Positions 1 to 8,426 of a stretch of DNA of 64,000 bases are shown one piece after another. The stretch spans positions 8,340,501-8,404,500 of the forward strand of contig NZ_JAQNDO010000001.1 of the NCBI RefSeq assembly GCF_028369105.1, given 5' to 3'. Position numbers and translations under genes: made by a program. Source of the DNA: Polyangium mundeleinium. Its GTDB lineage: Bacteria > Myxococcota_A > Polyangia > Polyangiales > Polyangiaceae. The notes under the pieces are model-generated. The model was given only the letters and a program-made list of their open reading frames with translations, did not search any database and was not told where the DNA came from. How positions within the stretch are numbered: position 1 is the first letter of the stretch; each line of letters starts with the position of its first letter.

Positions 1-173
1 TCGGCGCGGAACTGGAGCTTTTGGATGGTGGTGGGGATCAGCGTCACGCTGTCCGACGGCCACTTGAAGACGCTCACGCCTTGGCCCGAGCGCTTCACCT
101 TCCCGTCGCGGATCAGGATGAGAAACTCGTGCGGCTCTGCGGTGACACGGCCGAAGTTCGGGATCGTTCGCAT
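1..173 (-). CDS. SPFH/Band-7 (flotillin-like) protein, N-terminal part only
   Basis: Only the first 57 codons are present; the gene runs off the left edge. From an ATG at 173 the peptide begins MRTIPNFGRVTAEPHEF and continues with a glycine-rich turn (RSGQGVSVF) and PTTIQKLQF. This beta-rich opening, followed by a hydrophobic strand pair, resembles the N-terminus of soluble flotillin/SPFH-like bacterial proteins, which form membrane-associated scaffolds. The assignment is by eye from a short fragment. The ribosome-binding site is weak. It lies 129 bases downstream of the adenylate cyclase on the same strand and may share its transcript. Confidence 0.5.
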   Translation of the reverse strand, partial: MRTIPNFGRVTAEPHEFLILIRDGKVKRSGQGVSVFKWPSDSVTLIPTTIQKLQFRA

Positions 174-302
174 GCCGGCGTGAGGGAGCAATCGCCGCGC
201 CAGCGCCGAAATCACGCGCAGCCAGCGTGTTTGCGAGGCAGAGGGCCCGCGTCCCGCCCCGCGCCGCGCTCCATTCCGACGCGCGCCGATCCGTTTCGAA
301 GC

Positions 303-1937
303 TCAGGCCGGATCGACGACCGCGTACACCACGATCGGCTCGGCCTTGCCGCGCACCGTCACGGGCGGCATCGGCCGCGCCGTCACGATGTCCTTCACCC
401 GCTCGTGGGCTGCCTCGCTGAGGAGGATGTCCGTCCCGAGCTCCTTGGTGAGCCCCTCGATCCGCGCCGCCACGTTCACGACGTCGCCGATCACCGTGTA
501 CTCCATCCGATCGGGGCTCCCCACGCTCCCGGCCACCATCTCGCCCGTGTGCAACCCGATCCCGATGCGCACCGCCGCGCGTCCCTCGGCCACCTCGCGC
601 TCGTTGAACCGGGCGAGCGCCGCGCGCACCCCGAGCGCCGCGCGGGCCGCGCGTTCGGCGTGATCGGACGCCGGCACGGGCGCGCCGAACACCGCCAGCA
701 GGCTGTCACCGCCGAACTTGTTGATGAACCCCCCCTCGGCGCGGATCGGCGGGCTCACCGCGGCGAAGTACCGGTTGAGCAGGCTCACGACCTCCACGGG
801 TGACATCGCCTCCGAGAGCGACGTGAAGCCGCGGATGTCGGCGAAGATCACGGTCGCGCGCACGAGGCTCCCGCCCATGGACACGCCGTGCTTCATCACC
901 TGCTCGGCGAGCTCGGGCGCCACGTACCGGCCGAACGCGTCGCGCAGCCGCTCGCGCTCCACGAGCCCGTGCGTCATCCGGTTGAAGCCCCGGTACGCCT
1001 CGGCGAACTCGTCCGTCGAGGCCACCACGAGCTCCGCCGACACCTCGCCTCGCTCGACGCGCCGCATCGCCTCGACGAGATCCCCGGCCGACGACGCGAT
1101 GTCGCGCGAGAGCATCGTCGCGAGGAAGAGCGCCAAGCTCGATCCGCCGATCACGAGCAGGAGCACCCACACTTCGAGCGGATCCTCGATCCACCCGAAG
1201 TCGAACATCTGCGCCTTCGCGAGCAGGCGATCGAGCTTGAGCAGCACCGTGTACCCGAGCGCCGCGAGCGGCACGCACGCGACGAACGCGAACACGAAGA
1301 GGAGCTGCGAGCGCATCTTGAGCGGCAGCACCTTGGGCACCGCGTCGCGCACCGCCTCGTCCACGTGCGCGCGGATGTGCGGGAGCACGGGCTTCACGGC
1401 CGACTTCACCGCGAGGTACTCGTAGATCGCGTGGCCCGAGGCGAAGACCACGACCGTCGCGTAGACGAGGGCGAACTGCCACGGCGCGAGGCCGAGCCCG
1501 AGCCGCGCGTTCGCGAGCAAGCAGGCCACCGTCAGACCCATGGCGAGGACCGGCGCGTGCAGGAAGAGCACACGCGCGGCCGTGTAGAGCGGCAGGTTCA
1601 GGGCGCGCGCGAGCGCCGGCGCCGCGAGCGACGTCGCCGAAGGCCCCGGCAGCGCCGCGAAGAACGCGCGGATCGGCGCGACGTGCCGCCCGATCACCAG
1701 GATGTCGGCGATCATCTGCGGCAGCGAGGCCAGCGGCGCGAGCAGACCGAGGACGAGCTGCTTCTGGTAGGCGCTGAAGTCGAGGCCGAACAGGAAAAAA
1801 AGCGCCCCGGTGCCCGTCGCGGCCAGGGAGGCGGTGAGGTAGATCAGGATCAGCCGCCGATGCAAGAGCCGCCCGAGCTCGCCCCAGGCGCGCTCTCCGG
1901 CCGTCTTCTCGGGCGTCGTCGCCAGCGCCTCCGTCAT
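303..1937 (-). CDS. Membrane-bound class III adenylate cyclase with HAMP domain
   Basis: A 544-residue protein predicted to make cAMP from ATP at the inner membrane. The N-terminal half holds about six hydrophobic helices (roughly residues 28-280), then a HAMP-like linker (about 280-335), then a class III cyclase domain. Visible catalytic features are the metal-binding aspartates D367 (in FADIRGFTS) and D411 (in KFGGDS), and the C-terminal YTVIGD and NVAARIE segments with the transition-state Asn and Arg. The Lys of NKFGGD and the Asp of YTVIGD are the pair associated with adenine rather than guanine. The ATG at 1937 is preferred; an in-frame GTG lies one codon upstream. The hypothetical gene 1947-2348 ends ten bases before, so the two are probably co-transcribed. 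The sensory input is unknown because no extracytoplasmic domain is apparent. Confidence 0.9.
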   Translation of the reverse strand: MTEALATTPEKTAGERAWGELGRLLHRRLILIYLTASLAATGTGALFFLFGLDFSAYQKQLVLGLLAPLASLPQMIADILVIGRHVAPIRAFFAALPGPSATSLAAPALARALNLPLYTAARVLFLHAPVLAMGLTVACLLANARLGLGLAPWQFALVYATVVVFASGHAIYEYLAVKSAVKPVLPHIRAHVDEAVRDAVPKVLPLKMRSQLLFVFAFVACVPLAALGYTVLLKLDRLLAKAQMFDFGWIEDPLEVWVLLLVIGGSSLALFLATMLSRDIASSAGDLVEAMRRVERGEVSAELVVASTDEFAEAYRGFNRMTHGLVERERLRDAFGRYVAPELAEQVMKHGVSMGGSLVRATVIFADIRGFTSLSEAMSPVEVVSLLNRYFAAVSPPIRAEGGFINKFGGDSLLAVFGAPVPASDHAERAARAALGVRAALARFNEREVAEGRAAVRIGIGLHTGEMVAGSVGSPDRMEYTVIGDVVNVAARIEGLTKELGTDILLSEAAHERVKDIVTARPMPPVTVRGKAEPIVVYAVVDPA

Positions 1938-1946
1938 CACTCCACC

Positions 1947-2348
1947 CTATTCCTCGACGGGATCCTTCGGGCGCTCCGCCAGCACCGGCGCCGCGAGCGC
2001 GGCGAGCGATGTCGCGAGCGTGGCCGCCAGGGGCAAGAAGGTTCGTAATGCCGGCCCCCCGTCGATGCGTACCACGCGCGGCCGCGGATCTGTGTCCGGG
2101 GTGGTTGACTCCAGCGTCGCGAGGAGCCGCTCCCGCTCGAAGTCGAAGGAGAGCGAACGGAGGACGACGCCGGGCTCGAACGACGCGAGCGCCTCGAAGA
2201 GCGGCCCCGCCGCGGCGAGGGCCTGCTCGGCCCGCTCCCCGCGGAGATCGACCCCGGGACCCGCGAAGGGGCACCCCTCGGCATCCGTCTTCGGCACCAC
2301 GCGCACGTGGCGATCCGCGACGCGCAGCTTGAACGAACGGATCTGCAA
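1947..2348 (-). CDS. Hypothetical protein, 133 aa, upstream of adenylate cyclase
   Basis: I do not recognise this family. The proposed start is a TTG at 2348 preceded by GAGGGA with a four-base gap, 24 bases after the stop of the radical SAM gene. The N-terminal 85 residues are mixed alpha/beta without a signal peptide (opening MQIRSFKLRVADRHV). Near the C-terminus lies one hydrophobic stretch (about residues 100-122) rich in Leu and Ala, ending in a charged tail. It may be a small tail-anchored protein. The tight spacing suggests an operon of radical SAM gene, this gene and the cyclase. The coding call rests on position and reading-frame continuity. Confidence 0.6.
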   Translation of the reverse strand: MQIRSFKLRVADRHVRVVPKTDAEGCPFAGPGVDLRGERAEQALAAAGPLFEALASFEPGVVLRSLSFDFERERLLATLESTTPDTDPRPRVVRIDGGPALRTFLPLAATLATSLAALAAPVLAERPKDPVEE

Positions 2349-2372
2349 GGGGTCCCTCGCGAATCCAGGCTG

Positions 2373-4325
2373 CTAGCGACGCACCTCGTGCGGCTTCCGC
2401 CCCTTGTTGTTGCACTTGCCACGCTCGGCGCGGGCGCGCTTCATCGCGATGGGCATCGAGCCCTTCCCCGACGCGGGCGGCACCAGGCAATGCGGCTTCG
2501 ACCCGATGAGATCCGCGCGCCCGGCCTTGATCAAGGCCTCGCGCGCCTCGTCGTGGTGGGCCGCATCCCAGTAGAGCAAGAGCGCCTTCTGGAGCCGCTT
2601 TTCGTGCATCTCCTTGGCCGTGTACACCGGCGCCTTCGTGAAGGGATCGAGGCCCGTGTAATACATGCACGTCGCCATCGACATCGGCGTCGGAATGAAA
2701 TCCTGCACCTGCCTCGGCCGCATTCCCTTTTTCTTGAGCCAGAGCGCGAGGTCCACCATGTCCTTCAGCGCCGATCCCGGGTGGCCCGAGATGAAGTACG
2801 GCACGAGGAACTGGTTCTTCCCCGCGTCCTCGCTCGCGCACTGGAATTGCTCGGCGAAGCGCTCGTAGCTCTCGATGCCCGGCTTCTTCATCTTGTCGAG
2901 CACGTCCTTCTTCGAGTGCTCGGGCGCGACCGAGAGCTGACCGCCCACGTGCCATTTCGCGAGCTCCTCGATGAATTCGGGCGAGCGCTCGGCGAGGTCG
3001 TACCGGATGCCCGACGCGATGAAGACCTTCTTCACGCCCTCGCTCTCGCGCACGGCCCGCATCAGATCGAGCAGCGGCTCGTGATCCGTCTCCAGGTTCT
3101 CGCAGACCCCGGGGTGCACGCACGAGAGCCTGCGGCATTTGCTCTCGATCGCGGGGTCCTTGCATTTCATCATGTACATGTTGGCCGTGGGGCCGCCGAG
3201 GTCCGAGATGGATCCGCGGAAATCACCCATCCGGCGAAGCGCGCGGATCTCCTTCAGGATGCTCTCGGCCGAGCGCGACTGGATCACCCGACCCTCGTGC
3301 TCCGTGATCGAGCAGAACGTGCAGCCCCCGAAGCAGCCGCGCATCGTCACGATCGAATGCTTCACCGTCTCGAACGCCGGGATCGGCTCCGAATACGTGA
3401 AATGGGCCGCGCGCGCGAAGGGCAGGTCGTAGAGCTCGTCCATGTCCTTCGTCTCGAGCGGGATGGCGGGCGGATTGAAATACACCGCCTCCTCGCCGTG
3501 CGGCTGCACGAGCGGCCGCCCGTTGCCCGGGTTCGTCTCGTACTGGAAGCGCCGGCTCATCTCGGCGAACGCCTCCTTGTCCCGGACGACCTCCTCGTAG
3601 CTCGGCAGGATCACGGTCTTGCCGTCGCTGACGAACCGGCTCGGTTCGATGTCCTCCCATTCGCCCTTGCGCAGCACGAGGGCCGTGCCCCGCACGTCGC
3701 GGAGGTCACGGATCGTCTCGCCCCGCCGCAGCCGCTCGGCGACCTCCCAGACCGGCCGCTCGCCCATCCCGAAAATGAGCAGATCCGCCTTGGCGTCGAG
3801 CAGCACGCTCCGGCGCACCTGGTCCGACCAGTAGTCGTAGTGGGCGATCCGCCGCAGCGACGCCTCGATCCCGCCGAGCACGAGCGGCACGCCCGGGAAG
3901 GCGCGGCGGCAGAGGTTGCCGTACACGATCGTCGCGCGGTTCGGCCGGAGCCCCGTGCGCCCGCCCGGCGAGTACTGGTCCTCGCTCCGGACCTTCTTCT
4001 GCGCCGTGAGCTTGTTCAACATGCTGTCCATGTTGCCGGCCGTGATGCCCACGAAGAGCCGCGGCTGCCCCATGCGCAGGAGGTCGTCCGTCGTGCGCCA
4101 GTCCGGCTGCGAGATGACCCCGACGCGGAAGCCGCGCGCTTCGAGGAAGCGGCCGATCAGGGCGGCGCCGAACGCGGGGTGATCGACGTACGCGTCGCCG
4201 TTCACGAGGAGCACGTCGAGCTCGTCCCAACCACGCGCCTCCATCTCGGCGCGGGTCGTGGGCAGGAAACGACGGAGATCACGCCCCGACGCATGGGCGC
4301 TCTTGCGGATCTGGACGATGGTCAC
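2373..4325 (-). CDS. YgiQ family radical SAM protein
   Basis: A 650-residue member of the YgiQ radical SAM group, whose reaction is not established. The radical SAM cluster motif is GCFGGCTFC with C331, C335 and C338 binding the [4Fe-4S] cluster. The N-terminal third is the YgiQ-specific domain ([17 protein letters not shown], about residues 37-53), placed where a cobalamin-binding-like domain sits in related enzymes. The C-terminus carries conserved [20 protein letters not shown] and a basic tail. Length and motif order match the family. The start used is GTG at 4325 with only a weak AGGG upstream; an ATG at about codon 28 is possible but would trim conserved-looking sequence. It heads the small minus-strand group that includes the cyclase. 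Confidence 0.93.
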   Translation of the reverse strand: MTIVQIRKSAHASGRDLRRFLPTTRAEMEARGWDELDVLLVNGDAYVDHPAFGAALIGRFLEARGFRVGVISQPDWRTTDDLLRMGQPRLFVGITAGNMDSMLNKLTAQKKVRSEDQYSPGGRTGLRPNRATIVYGNLCRRAFPGVPLVLGGIEASLRRIAHYDYWSDQVRRSVLLDAKADLLIFGMGERPVWEVAERLRRGETIRDLRDVRGTALVLRKGEWEDIEPSRFVSDGKTVILPSYEEVVRDKEAFAEMSRRFQYETNPGNGRPLVQPHGEEAVYFNPPAIPLETKDMDELYDLPFARAAHFTYSEPIPAFETVKHSIVTMRGCFGGCTFCSITEHEGRVIQSRSAESILKEIRALRRMGDFRGSISDLGGPTANMYMMKCKDPAIESKCRRLSCVHPGVCENLETDHEPLLDLMRAVRESEGVKKVFIASGIRYDLAERSPEFIEELAKWHVGGQLSVAPEHSKKDVLDKMKKPGIESYERFAEQFQCASEDAGKNQFLVPYFISGHPGSALKDMVDLALWLKKKGMRPRQVQDFIPTPMSMATCMYYTGLDPFTKAPVYTAKEMHEKRLQKALLLYWDAAHHDEAREALIKAGRADLIGSKPHCLVPPASGKGSMPIAMKRARAERGKCNNKGRKPHEVRR

Positions 4326-4510
4326 GGCGCCGTGACCCTAGCCTGCCGGGGGCCGCGCGTCAGCGACGGCGACGACGTACGCGCGTTTTTCCGCGCCTGC
4401 CGTTCCGCCCCCGCCCCTGCTCCTGCTCCCGCTCCCGCTTCCGTTCTCGCCCGCTCGGCGTCACCGCGCGGCACCTGCGGCGCGCGAACGGCCTCTCGCG
4501 CCCGGCGGGC

Positions 4511-7144
4511 TCAGGTCGATCCGAGGGGGGCATCGCTGCCGGAGACGATGAAGCTTGCCCAGTAGTAGGGGTGCGCGCGGTCGGGCCGGTCGAGCATCTC
4601 GAGCTGCCCGAGGCGCATCGCTTCACTCCGGCCGCACCCGGCAAGGAGCCTGTCGTAGTAGGCCTCCATCAGCTCGCGCGTCGCTGCATCGTCGACGCTC
4701 CACAAGCTCATCACCTGGGTCTCCGCGCCTGCCATGACCATGGCGCGCCGCAGGCCGTAGACGCCGTCTCCGATACGAACCTTGCCTACCCCGGTCATGC
4801 ACGCGGAGAGCACCACGAGCTTCGTTCCAACCAGGTCGAGCTGCGAAACCTCCAGCGCGGTCAGGAGGCCATCGCCCTCTTCCTCATGGCCGCGATTTGC
4901 GCCGGCGAGCGCGATACCCGAGCGCAAAAGGGCGTTCTCCATGATATCCAGCTTGGGTAGAGGTTCGAGGTCACTGGAAGGGGATAGGTGAAGCCCAGGC
5001 AAGTCCGGGAGAAAAAACCCGTGTGTCGCGATGTGCAGCACGCGCGGCCCTGCGAGAGCTTTCACGGCATCCGTGGTCGCTGCAACGCCCGTCAGATACC
5101 TGGAGCCGGGTAGCTTCGTCGAAATGGCGCGGCCTTCGTTTGCGGCAAAGTGAAGCGGGGAAAACCGCATTCCTCTTGCGTCCGCAGAGCGCTGCCTGCG
5201 GGTGCCGGCTTGGCCCGCGGGCGTGGCACCTCGCGCGGTGTCATAGTCCGGCGCCGCGACGACGACCGGACCTTGCTGCGAGGGCACGCTGGTCCCGAGG
5301 CGCAAGAGATCTCGACCGCTCGCCAGATACGTCAATGCGTAGCGCTCGACGAGGTAATGCCCATCCTCGTCCACGAGGACGCCAAAGGGTACGAGGTTGA
5401 GAACACCATCCGGACTGAGCAGGATCCGGCGGCCCGGACCGAGGAGACGGCGGATCGGTTGCATCACCAGCGCGTCCAGGTCACGGGCAGCGGGCCGCGG
5501 GTCGACGAACGGCTCGGCATGCGAGAGGAATTCGCGGGCCGTACCATGGGCGCCGATGGGGCCCGGTCCGGCGGCCTTCCGCGAGAGCGCCTGCCGCAAG
5601 CGAGTGACCGCCGCATGGATGGGCGCGGCGGGGCCGAGATCGGCCCAGGCGATCTCGCCACTCCGATGCAATACATACGCCACATAACGTGGCTCGCCCA
5701 CGCGATAGCTCCACGTGTCCGTGTCGAATGGAGCGTATATAAAAAACTCTACGAGCGTGGCTCCTTCCGGGATGGCAGCGCGCACCTCGTCGACCGTGAG
5801 GGGCCGCAAATCGCCGCGGAGCTCGGCGCTACGACGGCTGATGTCGGCCTCGAGCTCATGGCGCTCCGCCGCGAGGCGCTCCAACCTCGCGCGATACTCA
5901 CCACGGGTCATCCGCGCCGGCTTTCGGTACACGAGCGCGCTGTACTCGGCGCTGATGGACCTCAGCTCTTCGAGTCGCCCCCGATCCGACGGGGCAAGGC
6001 TATGGCGCATCGCCGCGAAGCTGTCCGTCATGGCGTCGAGCACCCGTCCTTTGCGGTTCAGAATCACGGCGAGCGCAAGGCGTTTTGCCTCCTCGGCATG
6101 AGGCGCGGCCTGCACATGCGAAGAGATCGCCTGATCGGTGCGGCCGCGCAGCGTGGACATGTACGCCTGCTTCTGCTCGTCCGAGCCCGTGTTCAGCAAC
6201 ATCGCGGCATTGCGATCTTGGATGGCGACCGCGCGGCCGAGCTTGTCCACGGCCTTCTCGTGTTGACCGAGCGCCTGATACACCCTGGCGAGCTGCGCGA
6301 GCGCGTCCGCCACGTCAGGGTGGTCCGGCCCGAGCGCCTTTTCTCTGATCGCCAATGCCCGCTGCTGAAGCGGCTCTGCCGCTACGTGGTCTCCTCTTTG
6401 GCTTCGAAGCGTCGCGAAACCGAGGAGCGAGCCCGAAAGGCGGGGGTGATGGGGTCCCAGCACTCGCTCCTCGATGGAAAGCACGCGCTGATAGAGCGGC
6501 TCTGCCTCGGTGTAGTCCCCCCTCGCTTTGTACACCAAGGCGAGGTGGCGAAGCGCGAGGGCTACGTAGGGATGCGCCGGCCCCAGCGCCTTCTCCCAGA
6601 TGGTGAGCGCGCGCTGAATGTATCGCTCCGCCGTCGCGTGGTCCTTCTTCGCCAAACAGATCGTCGCGAGGTTGTTGAGGGATTCGCCCACGTCGACGTG
6701 GTCTGGCCCCAGAACCCTCTCTTGGATGGCGAGCGCGCGCCGGTGGAGCGACTCGCTCTTGGAAGAGTCCCCCTTCGAATGGTACACCCTCGCGAGGTTG
6801 TTGAGCGCGGTGGCCACATTGTGGTCCTCTGGCCCCAGCGTTTCCTCGAAGATGGTCAGCGCGCGCCGAAGGATCGGCTCTGCCTTGACATAGTCCCCTT
6901 TCGCCTCGTGTAATGACGCGAGGTTGTTCAGCGTGGTGGCCACCATCGGGTGGTGCGACCCGAACGCGTCCTCCGCGATGGCGAGCGCGCGCTCGGCGAA
7001 CGGAATGGCTGCGTCGAACTTACCCTCGCCGTACAGTTGATTGACTTTTTGATTGAACTGTTCAGCCTCCGCCCATGCGCTCTCGAGGGCCATCGCGCCG
7101 TGCCCACGCCTGTCGTCGGGTTTCCTTCCATCCCTCGCGCTCAT
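4511..7144 (-). CDS. TPR-CHAT protein (putative caspase-like cysteine protease)
   Basis: An 877-residue protein with an N-terminal array of about seven kinesin-light-chain-type tetratricopeptide repeats (42-residue period, recurring NNLA and ALxIxE/LGPxHP phrases, about residues 25-320), a helical linker, and a C-terminal CHAT domain (about 560-870). CHAT domains belong to the caspase/separase clan; the likely catalytic pair is H708 in ATHGFF and C782 in LSACMTG, both intact. The TPR part is expected to bind a partner or substrate. ATG at 7144 is chosen because GGAGAG sits just upstream; a GTG at 7168 would add eight residues. No obvious substrate, gasdermin-like or CRISPR gene is adjacent, so its target is unknown. 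Roles in proteolytic signalling or defence are inference from the family. Confidence 0.9.
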   Translation of the reverse strand: MSARDGRKPDDRRGHGAMALESAWAEAEQFNQKVNQLYGEGKFDAAIPFAERALAIAEDAFGSHHPMVATTLNNLASLHEAKGDYVKAEPILRRALTIFEETLGPEDHNVATALNNLARVYHSKGDSSKSESLHRRALAIQERVLGPDHVDVGESLNNLATICLAKKDHATAERYIQRALTIWEKALGPAHPYVALALRHLALVYKARGDYTEAEPLYQRVLSIEERVLGPHHPRLSGSLLGFATLRSQRGDHVAAEPLQQRALAIREKALGPDHPDVADALAQLARVYQALGQHEKAVDKLGRAVAIQDRNAAMLLNTGSDEQKQAYMSTLRGRTDQAISSHVQAAPHAEEAKRLALAVILNRKGRVLDAMTDSFAAMRHSLAPSDRGRLEELRSISAEYSALVYRKPARMTRGEYRARLERLAAERHELEADISRRSAELRGDLRPLTVDEVRAAIPEGATLVEFFIYAPFDTDTWSYRVGEPRYVAYVLHRSGEIAWADLGPAAPIHAAVTRLRQALSRKAAGPGPIGAHGTAREFLSHAEPFVDPRPAARDLDALVMQPIRRLLGPGRRILLSPDGVLNLVPFGVLVDEDGHYLVERYALTYLASGRDLLRLGTSVPSQQGPVVVAAPDYDTARGATPAGQAGTRRQRSADARGMRFSPLHFAANEGRAISTKLPGSRYLTGVAATTDAVKALAGPRVLHIATHGFFLPDLPGLHLSPSSDLEPLPKLDIMENALLRSGIALAGANRGHEEEGDGLLTALEVSQLDLVGTKLVVLSACMTGVGKVRIGDGVYGLRRAMVMAGAETQVMSLWSVDDAATRELMEAYYDRLLAGCGRSEAMRLGQLEMLDRPDRAHPYYWASFIVSGSDAPLGST

Positions 7145-7484
7145 CGTCTCTCCAAAGCTCCGTTTCACGCTGTGCGAGCGCTACCGTCCATGCTTTCCGC
7201 TCGATTCGCGCGGCTCATCCGAGGTACCGAAGCATGGTAGCAGCCACGATGTCGAGAGTTCAACGCACGGGCTTGCGCGCGACGGCGGTCAGCGACGTCT
7301 GGCCACTGCCTGCGACCTCGAAGCTATCGTCGCTGCCGCGACCGCTTCGCGAGCTCACCCAGCGTGCGCTCGATGCGTGCGGATCGCCGAGCGCAAAGGC
7401 TCCGTGATGGAAGGACGACCGGAGATCCCCGTCCCTTCAGGGCTGCGGGCCGCGCGCGACTGAATTGCCGCTCCCGCTCCCGCC
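7145..7484. other. Intergenic region upstream of the TPR-CHAT gene
   Basis: 340 bases between the TPR-CHAT start and the stop of the next minus-strand lipoprotein. No credible gene, tRNA or strong terminator is seen. It must contain the promoter of the TPR-CHAT gene, but I could not pick a convincing -35/-10 pair. Confidence 0.5.
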
Positions 7485-8108
7485 TCAGGGCGCCGCCCAC
7501 ATGCAGCGGTCGTTGGCCAAAGAGCAGATCATGCCATCCGGACAGGTCTTGCCCCCGCTGCAGTCGAGGGTGCAGAGCGGCGGATGGTCCTCGGTGCCGC
7601 ACGTCGGCACGGCGTTGCCCGTCGCCGGGATGGGGCATGTTTTGTCGGCCGAGCAATACGGCGCGCAGACCGACTGCTGCTCGTCGCCCGCTGGGCTCTG
7701 GGTGGCCATGCAGATGACCACCCCGGGCGGACAGTCGACCTCGACGGAGACCTCACAAGAGCCATAAGGATCTCCGCCGGGGTTGCCGCCGTTGTGGCAC
7801 AACGTCGAACAGTTCATCCATTCCGAGCAGACCTCCTGATCGCAGCCGGTGACGCAAGAGAGGTACGCCTCGTCCGCGTCCGCGCAGCTCGCGGCACATT
7901 CCTCAGGGGTGATGTTCACCTCGCACGCGGCGAGGTGCTGACAGAGCGCCTCACAGACGCTGCCAGGACCGCTGCCGGTGCTCGCGCTGCTCGTGCTCCC
8001 TGTGCCGCCCGCGCCGCCCGTGCCGCCCGTGCCCGGTGGGTTGCTGCTGCCGCAGCCGAGGACGATCGCCGGGACAAGCACGAGCGCAATCTTCGACAGA
8101 ATGTTCAT
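7485..8108 (-). CDS. Cys-rich secreted lipoprotein, 207 aa
   Basis: Starts at ATG 8108 with a short signal peptide (MNILSKIALVLVPAIVLGC) ending in a lipobox, so it should be lipid-anchored. A Gly/Ser/Thr linker follows (GTGGTGGAGGTGSTSS type), then a domain with about 20 cysteines (CEALCQHLAAC, CSEWMNCSTLC, CAPYCSADKTC, CTLDCSGGKTC). This pattern, linker plus disulfide-rich domain, is common among myxobacterial surface lipoproteins. The function is unknown. It is divergent from the lipoxygenase gene and shares its upstream region. Confidence 0.8.
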   Translation of the reverse strand: MNILSKIALVLVPAIVLGCGSSNPPGTGGTGGAGGTGSTSSASTGSGPGSVCEALCQHLAACEVNITPEECAASCADADEAYLSCVTGCDQEVCSEWMNCSTLCHNGGNPGGDPYGSCEVSVEVDCPPGVVICMATQSPAGDEQQSVCAPYCSADKTCPIPATGNAVPTCGTEDHPPLCTLDCSGGKTCPDGMICSLANDRCMWAAP

Positions 8109-8426
8109 GAGGAAAGCTCTTGGGTCGTGGTGGATGACGTAAGAAAGAAGGAGCGCGACAGGCGTACCAGGTGTCGAGCGCATTGCGCATCGGGTCGCAG
8201 GCGCGCTTGCAACGGGCACGTGCGTCGAACCGTCAGGTGACCCGCGCGGCACCTGTGGATCGTGCTCGTACACCTGCGAGGGCGCCGCGCCGGTCGCGAT
8301 TTTGCGCTTCCCGTTCGCGTGGTTGCGACAGGGATGGACGAGCCTGTAGCTTCGGGCGCGCGCTTCGGCGATGATGGCGCGGGGGGGACCGCCGCGCATT
8401 TCGCGCGCACACCCCGAGGAGCCGTC
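8109..8426. other. Divergent intergenic region, lipoprotein / lipoxygenase
   Basis: 318 bases between two divergently read genes. It holds a possible plus-strand promoter (8323-8350) and the GAGGAG ribosome-binding site of the lipoxygenase just before 8427. No other coding or structural signal stands out. Confidence 0.5.
8323..8350 (+). promoter_or_regulatory. Possible promoter of the lipoxygenase gene
   Basis: TTGCGA (8323-8328) and TGTAGC (8345-8350) are separated by 16 bases, with the predicted start of transcription about 70 bases before the lipoxygenase ATG. The match to the housekeeping consensus is moderate; this is a by-eye call. Confidence 0.3.

Noticed and set aside
4511-7144. A CRISPR-linked TPR-CHAT (Craspase-type) system
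   Set aside because: No CRISPR repeats or cas genes are found anywhere in the window.
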